Of a stretch of 64,000 nt of DNA, positions 33,108-45,973 are shown piece after piece. The translations under genes and the position numbers were made by a program. Under the pieces are notes generated by a model. It was not told where the DNA came from. It made no database searches and saw only the letters and a program-made list of their open reading frames with translations. Origin of the DNA: Glandiceps talaboti (taxonomy: Eukaryota > Hemichordata > Enteropneusta > Spengelidae); assembly GCF_964340395.1 (NCBI RefSeq), contig NC_135550.1, positions 8,441,864 through 8,505,863 on the forward strand, written 5' to 3'. The first letter of the stretch is position 1. Every line of letters starts with the position of its first letter.

Positions 33108-33358
33108 TACAGCTAAAATGATGTAGGCTTGGTATTTCACTGATGTAACATGGCATTTACAGATAAAGTGATGTGGGCTTGGTGTTTCACTGATGTAACA
33201 TGGCATTTACAGCTAAAGTGATGTGGGCTTGGTGTTTCACCGATGTAACATGGCATTTACAGCTAAAATGATGTGGGCTTGGTGTTTCACTGATGTAACA
33301 TGGCATTTACAGCTAAAATGATGTAGGTTTGCTGTTTCACAGATGTAACATGACATTT
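33108..33358. repeat. 50-bp tandem repeat, five units
   Basis: Unit GGCTTGGTGTTTCACTGATG, TAACATGGCATTTACAGCTA, AAATGATGTA; units begin at 33126, 33176, 33226, 33276 and 33326. A single inverted unit lies at 33646-33684. Confidence 0.92.
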
Positions 33359-33777
33359 ATGATTTAATACACACCTGCTGATGCAAAAGAAACAATAACA
33401 TAGGTACCCTGCACAGTGAGGATGTAGAAGTAGTCATGGTGAAATATTGAAGCCTTAAAATCATCAAGTCCATGTGTATAATGTTTTCATTAGAAGCCTG
33501 TTTTTACTGCAACATGAAAGAATAGCAATGCTTACCACTGTTCAATGTGATTGGGCAAAGGCTCTTGTTGTGTTTATTGTATCTATGTTATTGTTAGTTT
33601 AGAGTTGAAATATGTCTAGCTCTGTGTCAAAAAACGTAACATCTCATGAGTGAAACACCAAGCCTACATCATTTTAGCTGTATCATTAGTAGTAGTAGTA
33701 GTACTATAGTATGGACTAACTTGTTGGTTTGCGTGAGTACATGTGTATGAACAACATCAGGTTAGGAAATACTAGAC

Positions 33778-34014
33778 CAGTGTGCCATCTAGTGATAGCC
33801 AAATTTTGTGAGTCTGAATGATAACAACTGGTAATTCTTGTGAGTCACAGTATACTATATACAAATGTAAGAGATTGGAAAACAAATTTTGGTAGTCTGG
33901 ATGCCAACATGGTCTCTTAAAGTTTCGATGAAAGTTAGCACTAGACTAAGGTTTTGGTATGTCACTAGAAATTGTATACTTCAGTAGTGCATCAAATTGG
34001 CTTAGTTGACACTG
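33778..34014. mobile_element. hAT-like MITE, diverged copy
   Basis: It starts CAGTGTGCCATCTAGTGATA and ends GCATCAAATTGGCTTAGTTG then ACACTG, matching the 28905 family mainly in inverted orientation. It is diverged and without a clear target duplication (about 5 of 8 bases). Confidence 0.65.
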
Positions 34015-35076
34015 TTCTGGATTTGAGTACCTTGTTATTTGATAGGGATAATACAGTGTACCTGGGTTGTCCTGTTGGATGTGACAGTGCGAAGTGGGTG
34101 AAAAAAAGTTACATTTCATGGATCAATTTCTGATATTGTGCATGAACTATGCAATTATGTGAAAAGTTTCAAGTTATCCCAACCTGGAATTTATCTATTT
34201 TGTTACAGTTAAAATGCTAATGTGCCATTGGCATAATGATCTTTTTATGCATTTCTCAGGGCAACGTAAATTATTATGTAATTATATTATGCAACCCAAA
34301 GTTTATGCTTCAACAATGCACTGAAGGAAAATTTCTTGTTTTCAGTATCGAGGGAGTGAATGTTTTTTTTTTCCAAAGTGGACCCAGTACTTTTAATGTG
34401 TATATTATAACTGCACTATATTTAAAAAACACACTTCCCCTTTACTTGTCACATAAATGCTCACCCAGTCCTTAGAACTGAAAAACGTTTTTATTGTGAC
34501 AATACAAAAATATAATTCTATGAAAATTGTGGTGTTTTGCAATTCTCGAAATAAAAATATTGATGTAGTAAAACTCTCTATTGATAAATTCAGTCAATTA
34601 GAATCGATTAATTTACAGTTTTCATGATGGTTAGGGGTCAACGATTGATAAGAGAGTGATGTGAAATCCATTGATGCCCAGAATGATTAGTGAACCAGTT
34701 CATGTGTAACAAACACTCCATTTCCTCACTCCCAGGATAGTTAGCTATTAATTATGCATCTAGAATTAAAAGACTTGAATATTTTATTGCGTGTACATTT
34801 AATTACAATTTTCTATTGTGAAAATCAAGACATAAATACTAGTATCAGAGTGCCAAACTTAAAAAAAAAAATTTGCATGCGTGTTAGAAATGCAAACATA
34901 GAATTTCAAAAAATTAAGAATTTAAAGATATTGATGGATCTTGCAAACTCAAAAGTAGTGAGAATAATGGCTCCTCTGAAATTCTGTTTTAAGGTGGTTG
35001 AAAAAAAAAATTGTTTTCATGTAAAAATACATGTGTTAGACGCTATCAATGCTTGTAAGTTTTAGAAAGCATTTAC

Positions 35077-35176
<100 letters not shown>

Positions 35177-36559
35177 TTGTATATATGTTTTTTAGTGAAA
35201 GACATGGTATATGTAAGATAAAATCAATTCACGTAATACATATGTGTACATGTAGCTGTAAAAGACAAATCAGTAAGCAGTCATGGTCCCAGCATGACAC
35301 TTTAATATTACACTAGACTATGAAACATCTTTGTTCACAACGTTTGACAGAACCCCTTGATGTGTGAGTGCAAGTCTGGTGTACTCTGGGTATTTGCCCC
35401 AGTACTTGCTGTGGCAGTACTATCATGAGCGTAATGAATGAAAGTGCAGCAGAAAACACTGCAAGCATGAGTGCAAAAAACCCAGAGTGACCCACACTGG
35501 AACTCACATGGCATGAGGTTCTGTTATTATTTCAAATGTTTATCTGAAACTCTAACTTTCCGTAAAATGACACTGTGTGATGACACGCTTTTGCATACAA
35601 TGAATGATTGTGCCCTCATTGCATGCAATAATGCTTTCGATATTGCACTGCAGTGCAAATACCACTAATATGTGCATACATTGGTACAAGTAATCTTTAG
35701 TGGTATGTAATAATTCCTACTCCTCTGCTACAATACATCAAGTTTACTCTGTATATAATCTACTAGACACAGATATTGACATTAAAACATCCCAATACAA
35801 AGTGCTCTGATTCTGGAGTAGTAATTTTCGAACTTAGGTCTTCCAAAACATACAACACATACTTCATGTTAAGTTTACTTTGTGTAAATCTAGGTAGACA
35901 CAGATATTGATAACTTAACACCAGTTGTAATTCAACACATATCCATTCTAGTAATAATAGTAATAAAAACCATGATATCAAGTTATACATGTTATTTACA
36001 TTTGGATACAGTGTGTCAAATTACATACAGCGAACTTCACAATACCATGCAGCTTCTCAGCCATGCAGAAACTGGACATGCTACACATTAAGATAGCAAG
36101 ATTGAATGAGTACAGTTTCTTGCTACATTTTGTCTAAAGTGGAATGAACTACACATGTATGTAAACAATACAGACATCAAATGAATACTGCAAAAATCCT
36201 GCATCGAGTGTTTGATACTAAGAAAAACATTGGTGCCCAAATGTCTGCTAAATAGTGTATAATATTTAATTAGATTAAATGTAGCAAAAAATGCGATCTT
36301 GCTATTGAAGTGTGGCATATCATGTAGTTTCTTGTTGGTTTCTGCATGGTGGTTGTATCAAATTGAAAAGCTGCACAGTATGGTGAAATTCACTGTATGT
36401 GAGTACTGCAGTGTTACTGTTATGGTAGCACCAATCATATATATTATTTGGGGAAGGGAGTACAACAAAAATATATGTTGCAAAACCAACTCATGAGACT
36501 GAGTAATACACATGTACATATACCGGTAGAAGTAATGCAATTAATTGATGTTATTCCCT

Positions 36560-36690
36560 TTCTCCGTTTAGCCAATGGAAATATGAGTGACCTAAGGGGC
36601 TCATGTCACTGAGTTGCTAGAGAGATGAGTAGTGACAAACCCTTAGGTTACAAGTATTTTTCGATTGAATGGCAAAAATTAGTGGGAATG
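36560..36690. mobile_element. Hairpin MITE of the GACCTAAGGGG family, second copy
   Basis: GAGTGACCTAAGGGGCTCAT then GTCAC pairs with GTGACAAACCCTTAGGTTAC; the outer parts TTTAGCCAATGGAAATA and TATTTTTCGATTGAATGGC also pair. It aligns with 52500-52640. Confidence 0.6.
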
Positions 36691-37019
36691 ATATTATTAT
36701 ATTTCAATCCTCAAGCATAATTTATGAAAAAGCAGGACAAATATATAACAATCCTCAAGCATAATTTTTGAAAAAACAGGAACGTTTTGACTTATATTTC
36801 AGTCACCACAAAACCATTGTTTGTCATGATGTAGAACGACCGGGGTATGATATAATCCATATTTTCTGTTCAAAGACATTGACTTGGCTTGTGCATGTTA
36901 TAATACTGTATACATTGCACCGCACAGAAAACAAATTCATAAGCATTCAAAGACAAAATACAGGATTTCTACCCTGGTCATGCTACATCACACCAATGTG
37001 TGTCTATGTCAATTGTTCT

Positions 37020-37200
37020 TGGGTAATCAAAATATGAGTCATAATGGCCGTTATTTTCCCTGTTTTCTCTTTAACTGGTGCAAGTGTAATTATACTGTTC
37101 TCTGATATTTTCTTCATTCAAGTGGAAAATACTAAACGACTGAAGGGTTGTCATTTCTCGTCTCACGACTCCTTCTGACAAGACCCCTAGGTCGCTAATA
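37020..37200. mobile_element. Hairpin MITE of the GACCTAAGGGG family, third diverged copy
   Basis: It shares AATATGAGTCA, CTTTAACTGGTGCAAGTG-like, TATACTGTTCTCTGATATTT and GGAAAATACT with the 52450-52610 region, then a decayed stem CGACTGAAGGGTTGTCA against TGACAAGACCCCTAGGTCG. Confidence 0.55.
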
Positions 37201-37517
37201 TTTTATTAACTTGTCTGAACAAACAAACAAAAAGAGTGAGGAATAATTTCTAATTATATTAAAAGCTGCTCTGGCTCTGCAACTGGAATGTTTTCTCAAA
37301 ACTGATTTGTTCGATATAATGATGTACTCTGATAATATTGTATACCCTGAACAGTATTGAATCACATGTGGGTAGAAAAATATGTTTGTGGTACCTGCTC
37401 ACATAATAATGGTGCTATATAAAAACAAATCAATTAGATATTTCAGTCCACACCCTGAAATAAGCATTTCTGTATTACTTGTGGATAAAATTGATGTCTA
37501 ATTATCATGTGCAATGC

Positions 37518-37735
37518 CAATCTGATTAAAATCCGATATGGTGAAAGCGGCTAGATGTCCTTATTTACCTCTATTCATTGTGTTGTGATGTTTGTTTTGT
37601 TCGGAGTGATCGCCGCCTTCCCGCCTTTTTGGGAAGGCGGCGATCACTCCGAACAACACAAACGTCACAACACGATGAATAGAGGTAAATAAGGACATCT
37701 AGCCGCTTTCACCATATCGGATTTTAATCAGATTG
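37518..37735. mobile_element. Near-perfect palindromic foldback element, MULE-like, 9-bp TSD
   Basis: Two 105-bp arms (37518-37622 and 37631-37735) are inverted copies with three differences and an 8-bp loop GCCTTTTT. The ends are CAATCTGATTAAAATCCGAT. GTGCAATGC lies directly on both sides (37509-37517, 37736-37744), a 9-bp target duplication. Long terminal repeats plus 9-bp duplications are characteristic of Mutator-like elements. There is no coding capacity. Confidence 0.85.
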
Positions 37736-40700
37736 GTGCAATGCCTAATTAACAATGTTTAACAATTATCAATGAATATATTGTTGGTCGAATAAATAAC
37801 GCTCAAGTTACAAGTAGTTCAGTTTTTAAAAATGTCCACAGTTCATTTTAACAGAAATACTGTTTCCATGGTGACAAACATTTAATGGTTTAGGGCCTGT
37901 TTACATGATGTCGTTTTCAAATGTATACGCAACTACAAATGTATTTTGTTGCGTATGCACCTAACGTGTAAATGGTCAAAAACACACATCGGCTTATTGT
38001 GTAAACACATGAAAATGCATTGAAATGACAACGATATTAGCATTTTATTTCAAAATATAGTGTATATTGTAGTTTATTTTATTTTTAAAGGCCTTCATTT
38101 AAACCTAGCCGTAGAAAGCATACAATGTATATATAAGACTATAGTGTGTAGTGTTATTTACTGAGTGAGAGTAACGACCACATCAACAAGTAAACAGGGT
38201 ATGATCAATAACACACAGGAAACTGTCACTGACAACTCTGCTCTATATATAGGTTGTTTATGTATTTTGGAGGGAAAGGATGGAGATATAATCATAAATT
38301 AGGTATTGATTGCATAAGGTACACTTTTAAATGATGTAATGGTGATATGATATGAGTCCAGTTAATACAATAAATTCTCGGTGCCTGTAATAGCATTTCT
38401 GTTCATGCTAGAGGGACAAAATAGAACAAGAAGGTTGACTTTAATATTCTCACACGCATCAATTATAATGCATGTGTAGCAGTCGGGAGCAGAAGTCAAT
38501 ATGTTGATGAAGAAATTGAATGTTCATAACTTTCACAATGTGCCTAGGTAATACAATTGTTTTTCAGGTAGCAAGAATTATGACCCATAAATTGTGATTT
38601 TGTCATAAGCAGTCCAACAGTTTGAACTAGTATTTGTACATGTTACTAGACATACATTTGTATAGTTTAATAGTAGGCGTGTTTAGTAGGCATAGATGTA
38701 GCGTTATTGCAGCAACATCGTCTGTGTTTATTGCCCACGGCAACTGTTTCAATTTTAAGTTGATATGGGAATACATTTGACTACTGGAAAACAGCACAAT
38801 ACATGTAACTATGACCTCAACTGATGTCTGACCTGCTAATAAATTGCCAGTGTCATTTCCATGGCAACAAATAGGTTTGATGAAAAGATAAATATGTAAG
38901 CTTCATTTCCCCTTTCAGTATCATTTGTATTTTAGAAAAGTGAAAATCAGATATTTTGGGAAGAATTTAGATATGATATTTAGATATTTGGAACTGTACA
39001 TGTATGTGTGTTGTGTAATATGTACACCAGGATTGATCGCTTGCTGTGTATTCTATGAACATAAAAATGTAGCTTAGAAATTGTTAAATTCCACGTTCTT
39101 GTGTCAGTGTTATCTTTGATATTAGGAGAGCTCTTTACAATGTATATCGGATCATTCTTGTGTTCAGACCTAGTTCTGCCACAGACCTGTTTTTCATCTT
39201 GATTTGAATCCTAATCCAAACTGAACCTTTAAAGTTTATCTAGTGGAAGAAGTTGACTAGTTTTATTGGTTTCAACACAGATAGAAAAGACAAAAACATG
39301 GAAAATATGTATGTTAACTAGATTTTGACGTCCCTTGTACATGTATTGTATTGATAATTTGTATACAAAAAAGTAACATATTTATGTAGAATGAAAATGC
39401 TAAAATTAGAAACATTTTTACTGCCAAATAGAAAAGATGTATTATGTGTACAATAAGACCAGATTTGTAGACTAAAATTAGAAACATTTTACTGCCGAAT
39501 AGAAAAAATGTACATGTATTATGTGATACTCTACATTTGTGTATTCACATGAATTCCTGTATTCTCTCAATCCGATTATTGTGTTCTGTTATTTCGTTTA
39601 TTAATCTCTCTATACGTGGGGAAATATCTAAGTTGTGAGTGCCGATATTTTTAAATAGATCTCAATAATGGAAACACATGCATCTTTTTGTATTTAATAT
39701 TTAGTCATTTGCAAAACGTTCCACGTACAAAAAATGTAGGTAAAAATTTATGTTCCGAGTTCTGAATTACTACTAAAAAAATAAAATATGATTTCAGAGC
39801 AAGAAATCAACATGTTTTGATTTTATTCCCAAGTCATTTATATTATAATAGGAATGTGTATCAAAAGATAATTACAAGTGCTAGACTTGAGGAAGTATTC
39901 AAGCAGCATGATAACAGTTGATAAATGAAAACACAGCGCATAGAACTGGGCAGGAACAAGCACTGTAAAAAGCAATAAGTCATATTCCATGGCAATAATT
40001 GTATCTCACGCTAATTTGAATAGATCGATGTCAAAGGAAGCAGTCCTACTACATAGCTTAATATCAAGACTTGATTGCCATGGAAACAAACAATGTCTTT
40101 GATACAAACACGGCTTCCACTGAGACCTATATGAGTCTCGGCATTGATAAGAACAATTGATAACTTGGATATTGTACACTACATTGTATATAATGATTTA
40201 TCACATGGAGATATTTACAGTTCGGTCAAATTCCTCTTTCTTTGACTTGAAGATTGAACAGTGTTATAAATACTCTCGATAGAAAACGATATACAAGGTG
40301 ATGAAAGGTTTTCAAAGCAAGTGCATTTTATACATGTATGTTTGTTTGTTTTCTCTACTGTGGTGTCATTGTAGATGTACATGTAGATGTAATTTGTAAA
40401 TGTAGATGTATTTTATTTTCATATATTAAACCCCACGGTTGTACTTGAGAAATACTCACAGTCCCTGCCATCCTTGTCATGTCTTGTGAAGGTGGTAAAT
40501 ACCAGGTAAATACCTGTAAATGAATAGCGTCAACAAATTTGCATATTGATAACTTCAGCTTTTTCTGGTACCAGTATTATGCTTAATTAATTAGCCAACT
40601 CATCTGAGCCTTAAGTAGAACCATGAGGCTTATTGATACCAGCTGGGGTTTGCTTGTCCATTTCTACACTCGTAAAGGAAACATACTGTAGATATCTGTG

Positions 40701-42127
40701 ATTGACTGGCAAACAAATACACCAAGTATCTTCCGTTCCTTTATGTGCCCATATTGAAAACGATCTGTATTATCGTAGAAATTTGTCACTGTAACCATGG
40801 TAGCAATAAATGAGCCTTTTTCCCCTGAGGAGATTCACACTCACAGATACGATTGTGTGTGATACATGTATGGATGACGGTTATGGTTTTCAATGTTCAG
40901 TTTAAAAATGTATAATTAGGAACGTTTGTCGTAAAATGTGACTTCAGCAAGCCATGTAATAATATTTGGTCTATCAGCTAAATTTACTTCTAGTCAGAAT
41001 AATTTGTAAGAATACTTGGTGAATGAAACCATTGACTATTTTGTACACCAAATGTCAATTTCGGATCATTTTCAGATCTTTTATACAGTGTATCAATGAC
41101 ATCATTCTGTTTCGATGGTATAGATGAAACAGTCAGAAAACATCAAGATTTATCAACTTTTTGCAGTCTTGTTTCTTACAAATGTGTATCTCTTTTATCC
41201 TCTTTGTGTTCATAAATAAATAAATTTGTTCAATATAAGACAAAAATATTTAGTGAAGGAAGTGTACATTCTAGCAGCTGTGATTTGATGATCACCATGA
41301 CAATACGTTTGAAAGTCTGTAGGTACTGAGAGTACAGTACATGTACATGTACATGGAGAGATTCGGCTGTAGCCATTGTCACTGATTACAGTCCTAAATT
41401 AGTAAGTTGCATGTGTATTCTGGACCAACCATTTGGTCATCACAGCCAATTTATGGATTTTGTCAGCATTTTTTGTGTGGGTTTCATTCACAGGCAACTT
41501 ACCTGTGTATTATTCAAATCTTTCGAGAATGGTTCATTGATAAATACACTTTTAGATAAATGAGATCCATTGCCCTTCATACAGAAATAATGAAGTGTTA
41601 CTTTCATCAAAGGAATTTAATCTTTATGAATGATATGTAAATGATAATTTAGAGAACTCCTGTCATTATTAGTGGCAGTTTTCAAGAGCACGCTGAACTG
41701 CAGTTGCAAAATGTTGAGATACTGTCTTGAAAAACAATCAAATACCACTGAATTAATGTGTTAAAAAATACATTTACTAGTAAACTGGGTACATCAAACA
41801 ATAAAATATGAATACAATCAGAAAATTTTCTCTGTTGAAGCAAGCTTTTCCTAATCATCATATAATAACAGCTGCTGCCACAGATAAATACATTTACAAA
41901 AATATTCAAATGTTGCTTTTACATCAAATAGAATTCTGAAGGCATTACTGTTATGTAGCTGATGATGATGATGAAGTATGTGTCACTTGATATCAAAGGA
42001 AGTAGCCTTTCAATGCTAGATAAAGAGTCAGCACTACATGTACTTCTACAGGAGTGCCTATTATCCTCTCTATATGCTCGAATATATCTCTGAAGTCTCG
42101 TTAGGGAAGCTCATGTGATACAAGGCA

Positions 42128-42137
42128 TTTGTCTGGC

Positions 42138-42172
<35 letters not shown>

Positions 42173-42224
42173 GTATTTGTCTGTCGCTGTCTGTTATCCA
42201 CCCACCCATCCATCTCTCTGTCTT

Positions 42225-42275
<51 letters not shown>

Positions 42276-42440
42276 ATCTGTCTGTCTGTTTCTATCTGTC
42301 TGTCTGTCTGTCTCTGTCTCACACACACACACACACATACACACACACTCTCTGTCTCTCTCTCTCTCTCTCTTTCTCTCTGTCTCTGTCTGTCTCTGTC
42401 TGTCTCTCTGTCTCACTCCTTCCTCTCGCTCTCCTCCCCT
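42128..42440. repeat. Compound (CTGT)n / (CA)n / (CT)n microsatellite
   Basis: CTGT arrays at 42128-42172 and 42228-42270, then CACACA (about 42320-42350) and CT/CTGT-rich DNA to about 42440. ORFs on both strands are artefacts. Confidence 0.95.
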
Positions 42441-43379
42441 TTCTCTGTCTTGTGCATGCTTTGAAATGAAATTCAGTGCAGGGTTCATATTCAAGACAAT
42501 ACAGAGCTCAGTTATTAGTTTTTGCTGCCAAACTGCATGTTAATTAGGTTTTAAATAATTGTATGTTCATCAGCTTCTTTTGAATATTTAATTAATATCT
42601 TGAGAAAATCTACCTAGATTGAAGGAAAGTTTTAGTTGTATTTACGGGAATGTATAAGACAGGTGCCACCAGGTCTAAAAAATAATTCTAATTCTCCACG
42701 TGCACATTATATCAACACAGTAATGTCTATTAATATTATGATAGTTACAGGTGATGTACAGCACAATGTTATGCAATTTAATATGTTATAGTACATATCT
42801 TCCAAGTTATAAAAAATGGGTTTTATATGAGGCCTGTTTGTTATCATTTAGATGTATCACTTGCTTGAGAAGTGATAACTTGTCATGAAAGTACCTATTA
42901 AATCGTTTAACCTACATATGTTGGACGTGACATATTCCCCAGCATGCACTGCTCTAGAAGCTACTTCTTACATGGGTGAGTTGGACTCTCGTTTCCTCAG
43001 ACTCTCGCTTGGGGAGGTCTCATAGGCAGAACCCCCAGCAGCAAGAGTCTGGGTAACCAAGACTAACCTAAGTCACCATACAAAACTAAAATATTTCATC
43101 AAATATACCGTAAAGGTAGATTTATGTACAGCTACATTTGTATGTATTTTAAAGTGGCACTCAAGTGAAAATACTTACAAAAAAATTAATTTAAATTCAT
43201 TACTAGTATAATGTTAATGTTGATGCATGCTTTCTATGAATATTACAATATGTGTTCTGGCATTGTTAGAACTATTGATTGCATAGTAGGGTGTTCCAGT
43301 ATATTTTGTGATACATATAATAAATTACGCCATCAGATCATTTATAAGTTATATCCTAATACCAGGTTTGAGTTCAGTC

Positions 43380-43815
43380 AATTGCAAGTGATGGCTAAGT
43401 ACAAATGTAGAATATCCCTAGCAACCATGACCATGCCCATAGCAACAGCCAAACGGTCTTGTGTTTCACAAAGATAACAACAGGGATTAATGGACAATTG
43501 AACAAACAAATGTATGTAAATTTGCCTAGCAACAAGACCACGCCCATAGCAACAACCAAATAATCATGTACACATGTATATTGTGAAGATAACAGGAATT
43601 GAAAGACAAATGAATAAACATTCAATAAATATATGCAAATGTGCCTAGCAACAAGACCACGCCCATAGCAACAGCCAAATGATCACATATATTGCAAGGA
43701 TAATATCAGGAATTCATACACAAGTGAACAAAAACATTCAAAAATGTATGCAAAAATATCTAGCAACATGACTACGCCCATAGCAACAGCCAAATGATTG
43801 CTTATACTGGATAGT
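43380..43815. repeat. R2 repeat, right-type array (four units of 109-119 bp)
   Basis: TAGCAACAAGACCACGCCCA followed by TAGCAACAGCCAAAT recurs at 43419, 43528, 43647 and 43761, with AAGATAACA-GGAATTNA linkers. Confidence 0.85.
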
Positions 43816-44929
43816 CATTTAGCAAATGAACACCTATTGTTAGCATGAACTTGCATATGGATAAACATTTTTAAAAACTGTACAGCTGTGCGACAACGCC
43901 ATTGGCGGTATTTTTAATAATGTACAATGTAAACGTTCGCGGTTGTAGTGACATTGTTAAAGGCCAATGATTCATTCCCAGGTTCTTGCATTCACACTTT
44001 CTTTATCAGTGGAACCATAGGATAAGTAGTTTTTTTCTTGACTAACCTTTTTTATATATATACATATATGATATCTATAACTACCAGACAACTGTTTTCT
44101 CACTAAAATTCTAATCCTATAAAAGGCTATTGATCAGATTTTGGTTTATTTGATAAGTGCACAGGTAAAATCTACCCGAGTTCCCCAGCTGCTTTACCAA
44201 GATTCTCTGATAAAATTATGGTTTTACAATGTATACATAGAAATCCCGACACGCTTTACCAGATTTTCCAATTTGTGCATCAAAACATTTGAGTTATTTA
44301 CATGTTAGCTGGATGTTGTGCCCAAGAAACCATACTCCGTAATGCAGTTGAACGTTGATCATCTTGTATGCCTTACATGCACTCCATGTGTACATCATGT
44401 ATATGACAGGATCAGTGCAGATGAGAGTACGACTCATTATTTAGTGAATTTATCCCCCAGTGGACACATCCTGGAGGCTTGTCTGCATGTAGGTGTCTGT
44501 TGTAATGATCCTCCCATTTTATGTAACAGTACCTGCATGTACGTGTGTACACCACAGTGATGTGATAGTTAAAAATGAAAATTTAACAACACTTGCAATG
44601 TGTTTGCCAGTGTGTGACTTTTTAGCCACAATTACACATAACTGCCATTATATCACAAAACTAGGACTACACGTAGAGAGGATAAGATAATCTTGGTGTC
44701 TGCTGTCATGGCAACGTAAGGATAAGTATCATTATTTTTATACATCCTTGCAAAATCTCAGTCAATGCATGGATGGAGTGCTCCAGTGTTAGATGTACAA
44801 GTACTACCTATTTGATAGACAGAGCTGCTATAATTTTCCAATGCAAGAACAGCTACAATATGTACCCTACCCTTGTACGACAAACAAGTCTTTTAACCTG
44901 TACTAGCTGTAACAAGGGTGGTTTTTTTT

Positions 44930-45260
44930 TCGATCAGACTACCATTTGGTCACTGAAAATTGATAACATATCAATATCTAGACACTTTACATGTTAATTG
45001 AAGGTCTCTTTTGTTTTATTACCAATAAGTTGGAATTGTGAATCGGGGGGGGAGGGGGGGGGGGGGCTGATTTTGCAGACCCAAAAATCAATTTGATTGG
45101 ATACATTGCTGCACCATACTACCATATGTGTATACATTGTACATGAACATGGACATACTACATGTACATCATGTATGTCTACTTGTATACAAGTATGATT
45201 ACCTGAATGGAATTCAATATTGTGCAAGGTATATATGGTATTACAATTAAGTCATTATAC
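44930..45260. repeat. Dispersed repeat family R1, copy 2
   Basis: TTGGTCACTGAAAATTGATA ... CAGACCCAAAAATCAATTTG ... ATTGGATACATTG ... GGAATTCAATATTGTGCAAG; interrupted by a G-rich run (about 45046-45066). Confidence 0.6.
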
Positions 45261-45920
45261 ATGTATCTGAGGCCTAAAGAAAAAAAATATTTTACCTGAC
45301 CCCTCCTAGTTTTTCACTGCTGACCCTAAACTTTTTTTTATATATATATATATAAAATGTACCCTACCTATTCTAAAATTGAGCGTAATTGGAACCACAA
45401 TATTTTTTTTATTAGGTCTAACAACACTGTGCAGTTTTAAGACATACAACAATTTTCATTTAAGGTTATAGACCACGATAAAGCTAGAAAAAATTACAAA
45501 ATTAACTTTTTTGGGGGAAATGACTACCAACCATTTGAGCTATCAGTGTATGCAACCCAAATAAATGTAGCACTTCTCAATCTTGAGATATGGGAAGGAA
45601 TAAAAAACCAAAACAAATGCACATGGCTTTACAACCATTTGCACACTTTATTATAATATAACGGAAAGTGTCAAGTACTAGGCAGCTCATTAGCATACAT
45701 TTGACGAAATGTGTCAAGTACTTGGCTACTCATTTACATAAACTTGCTGATACAGTACAGTCTCAGACCAGTAAAAGAATTGCTATGGTCATGGGGTCTG
45801 GGGTACAGTGTACCACAAGTATGAATAACAAGAGGACGTCCTTCCAGTGTCAAAAAAGAGTTGCCCAATAATGTAATGAGCGAGCTAAAAAAAATGAATA
45901 AAGAGAATGAATTAGAGTTG

Positions 45921-45970
<50 letters not shown>
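45921..45970. repeat. (TC)n microsatellite
   Basis: About 24 uninterrupted TC units. Confidence 0.95.

Positions 45971-45973
<3 letters not shown>

Noticed and set aside
42111-42543. Overlapping ORFs on both strands with Cys-Leu-Ser-Val or Thr-Asp-Arg-Gln repeats (also at 1449-1847, 6770-7036 and 60210-60514)
   Set aside because: Translations of CTGT, TACA and CA microsatellites.
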